Source: Streptomyces diacarni (GTDB lineage Bacteria > Actinomycetota > Actinomycetes > Streptomycetales > Streptomycetaceae). From it: 64,000 bases of DNA. The DNA lies in assembly GCF_003323715.1 (NCBI RefSeq), contig NZ_QOIN01000071.1:81644-145643 (forward strand). The letters run 5' to 3'. Position numbers and translations under genes: made by a program. Under the pieces are notes generated by a model that searched no databases, was not told where the DNA came from, and worked only from the letters and a program-made list of their open reading frames with translations. Position 1 is the stretch's first letter, and every line of letters starts with the position of its first letter. Of this stretch, positions 62,763 to 64,000 are shown piece by piece.

Positions 62763-63689
62763 ATGACCCACGTCCTCGTCGTCGGCGGCACCGGTGCCAT
62801 GGGCAGCCGCGTGGTCCGGCACCTGCTTGCCACCACCGACGCCACCCTCACCGTCCCCACCCGCCGCCCGGAGTCCGCCCACGCCACCGCACTCGCCGCG
62901 ATCGCACCCGGCCGCGTGCGACTGGTCCGCTCCGACTCGGCGGCCCCGGAGGTCCTGATCGGGCGGGCCGACCGCGTGTTCGCCAACACCGACTTCTTCG
63001 CGACGGGCAGCGTCGTGGGTGAGTACCGTCAAGGGCTGCACTGGCTGGCGGCCGCGGAGCGGGCCGGCGTGGAGCGTTTCATCTGGTCCTCGCTGGACAG
63101 CGCGGTGTCCCTGACCGGCCGCCCCGTCCCGCACTTCGACAGCAAAGCCGCCGTCGCCGCCCACATCCGTCTGATGCGGTCACAGGAAATGCTCCGCAAG
63201 GAGACCGACGGCTGGTACACGGACCACGTCTCGGTACTGACCACCGCGCCGTACTTCGAGAACCTGCGGGACCGACTCACGCCCCGACCGGACGGCCAAG
63301 GCGGCCTGACCTTCCACCTCCCCCTCGGCACCGCCCCCTATCCGCTCGTCGCCCTGGACGACATCGCCTGGTTCGCCGGCCACATGTTCGACAACTGGCA
63401 GTCCTGGGGCGCCCGCGACCTCGCGGTGATCGGCGACAGCCTCACCGGCGACGAGATCGCCGCCACCTTCGCGCGGGTCACGGGCACCCCCAGCACCTAC
63501 CTGCCGATGCCGCACGACGACCTGCACGCCGCCGTCCCCGACTTCAGCCACGACTACGCAGCGATGTTCCAGTTCTTCGCCGACCGTGATCTCTACGCCC
63601 GAGACCGGGACATCGACCTCCTGCGCCGCCTGCACCCCGACTTGATGACCTTCGAGAACTGGCTGCACCGCACCGGATGGAAGGGATGA
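62763..63689 (+). CDS. NmrA-like NAD(P)-binding oxidoreductase
   Basis: 308 residues. The N-terminus THVLVVGGTGAMGSRVVRHLL holds GGTGAMG, the GxxGxxG nucleotide motif. The YxxxK catalytic pair of classical short-chain dehydrogenases is not evident; the sequence HFDSKAAVAAHIR and LTTAPYFENLRDRL is of NmrA/atypical-SDR type. It may be a redox sensor or reductase. It lies 58 bp after the deacetylase-like gene and may share its HxlR control. The ATG at 62763 follows CAGGGAAGTACGCC. Confidence 0.82.
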   Translation: MTHVLVVGGTGAMGSRVVRHLLATTDATLTVPTRRPESAHATALAAIAPGRVRLVRSDSAAPEVLIGRADRVFANTDFFATGSVVGEYRQGLHWLAAAERAGVERFIWSSLDSAVSLTGRPVPHFDSKAAVAAHIRLMRSQEMLRKETDGWYTDHVSVLTTAPYFENLRDRLTPRPDGQGGLTFHLPLGTAPYPLVALDDIAWFAGHMFDNWQSWGARDLAVIGDSLTGDEIAATFARVTGTPSTYLPMPHDDLHAAVPDFSHDYAAMFQFFADRDLYARDRDIDLLRRLHPDLMTFENWLHRTGWKG

Positions 63690-63774
63690 CCACCCACCGT
63701 GTCACGTGGCGAACGCGGGCACGCACGACGGGACCCGCCGCTCCGGGCCGCTCCAGACCGTTCGGTGCGGCCTA

Positions 63775-64000
63775 GGGGGTGTCTTCAATGGATCTTGGGT
63801 AGTGGATCATGGTCGGGTGATACGTCGCCATGAGCTGTCCGATGCCGAGTGGGAGTTCGTCCGACCGCTGCTGCCCGCTTCGCTGCGGGGCCGGAAACGG
63901 TTGGACGACCGAAGGGTGCTCAACGGAATTGTGTGGAAGTTCCGCACCGGCACCGCGTGGCGGGACGTGCCCGAGCGGTATGGGCCGTGGCAAACGCTGC
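63775..64000 (+). mobile_element. IS5-family insertion sequence, left part only
   Basis: The left end is not sharply defined; sequence GGGGGTGTCTTCAATGG near 63775 looks like an IS terminal repeat. The transposase coding starts at 63817 and continues beyond the right edge. Target-site duplication and the right end are outside the window. Confidence 0.7.
63817..64000 (+). CDS. IS5-family transposase, N-terminal part
   Basis: The first 61 codons: VIRRHELSDAEWEFVRPLLP, then RGRKRLDDRRVLNGIVWKFRTGTAWRDVPERYGPWQTL. This is the DUF4096-type N-terminal segment of IS5/IS1647-like transposases common in Streptomyces. It comes before the catalytic DDE domain, which lies beyond the edge. GTG start with no strong ribosome site. 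The partial frame cannot be tested for intactness. Confidence 0.85.
   Translation, partial: MIRRHELSDAEWEFVRPLLPASLRGRKRLDDRRVLNGIVWKFRTGTAWRDVPERYGPWQTL

Overview
The window is the core chromosomal replication-origin region of a high-GC actinomycete, almost certainly a Streptomyces or close relative. The evidence is the gene order: gyrA-gyrB-DUF721-recF-gnd-dnaN, then an origin full of DnaA boxes, then dnaA-rpmH-rnpA-yidD-yidC-jag-rsmG-parA-parB-GNAT-trxA-trxB-antisigma-sigma-pseudokinase-murJ-DUF6049-cca, and further right inositol phosphate synthase, femX, rpsF-ssb-rpsR-rplI and dnaB. Streptomyces-specific signs are seven exact GTTTCACGTGAAAC parS sites, a sigma-R-type trxB promoter, CrgA, a class E sortase and a very long DnaA domain II. 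There are many GTG starts and GTGA/ATGA stop-start overlaps.

Layout. 1-5.5 kb: a glutamine amidotransferase cut by the left edge, a small membrane protein, a class E sortase and a DUF881 protein in one leftward group; then crgA, an intergenic cluster of DnaA boxes, a rhomboid protease, a cyclophilin and a DUF5324 protein. 5.5-11.5 kb is less conserved: a STAS protein divergent from a large AfsR/COG3903-like ATPase, tRNA-Ala(TGC), an HTH protein, a DLW-39 peptide, a YihY/BrkB membrane protein and tRNA-Ile(GAT). 11.5-24.4 kb: DUF3566, gyrA, gyrB, DUF721 (DciA-like), recF, gnd, dnaN, oriC (about 21.4-22.26 kb) and dnaA, all leftward. 24.9-32 kb: rpmH to parB and an acetyltransferase, rightward. 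32-46 kb: thioredoxin system, ECF sigma/anti-sigma pair, split MviN-type pseudokinase plus MurJ, DUF6049, cca and an MFS transporter. 46-56 kb: GT87 glycosyltransferase, class A PBP, PadR regulator with a clear operator, inositol-phosphate synthase, an alanine-racemase-like protein with femX, and a small membrane protein. 56-61.3 kb: rpsF-ssb-rpsR-rplI, a MATE transporter and dnaB. 61.4-64 kb looks accessory: an HxlR regulator divergent from a polysaccharide-deacetylase-like gene (with an apparent C-terminal frameshift) and an NmrA-like oxidoreductase, followed by the start of an IS5-type insertion sequence that runs off the right edge.

How it works together. DnaA, its boxes, DnaN, RecF, gyrase, the DciA-like protein, SSB and DnaB make up most of the initiation and fork machinery. 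ParA/ParB with the parS array organise and segregate the origin. YidC/YidD/Jag, MurJ, the pseudokinase, PBP, FemX, the racemase-like protein, CrgA and sortase serve membrane and cell-wall assembly. Two DnaA-box clusters lie outside oriC, one about 19 kb to its left and one about 37 kb to its right upstream of dnaB; they are candidates for DnaA titration or dnaB control. I did not find a convincing entirely new multi-gene system. The most unusual signals are regulatory DNA: a 38-bp palindrome with parS at its centre, in-frame parS sites that always encode x-(S/A)-R-(E/D)-T, a long perfect hairpin inside rnpA, and an 18-bp inverted repeat spanning the acetyltransferase start codon.
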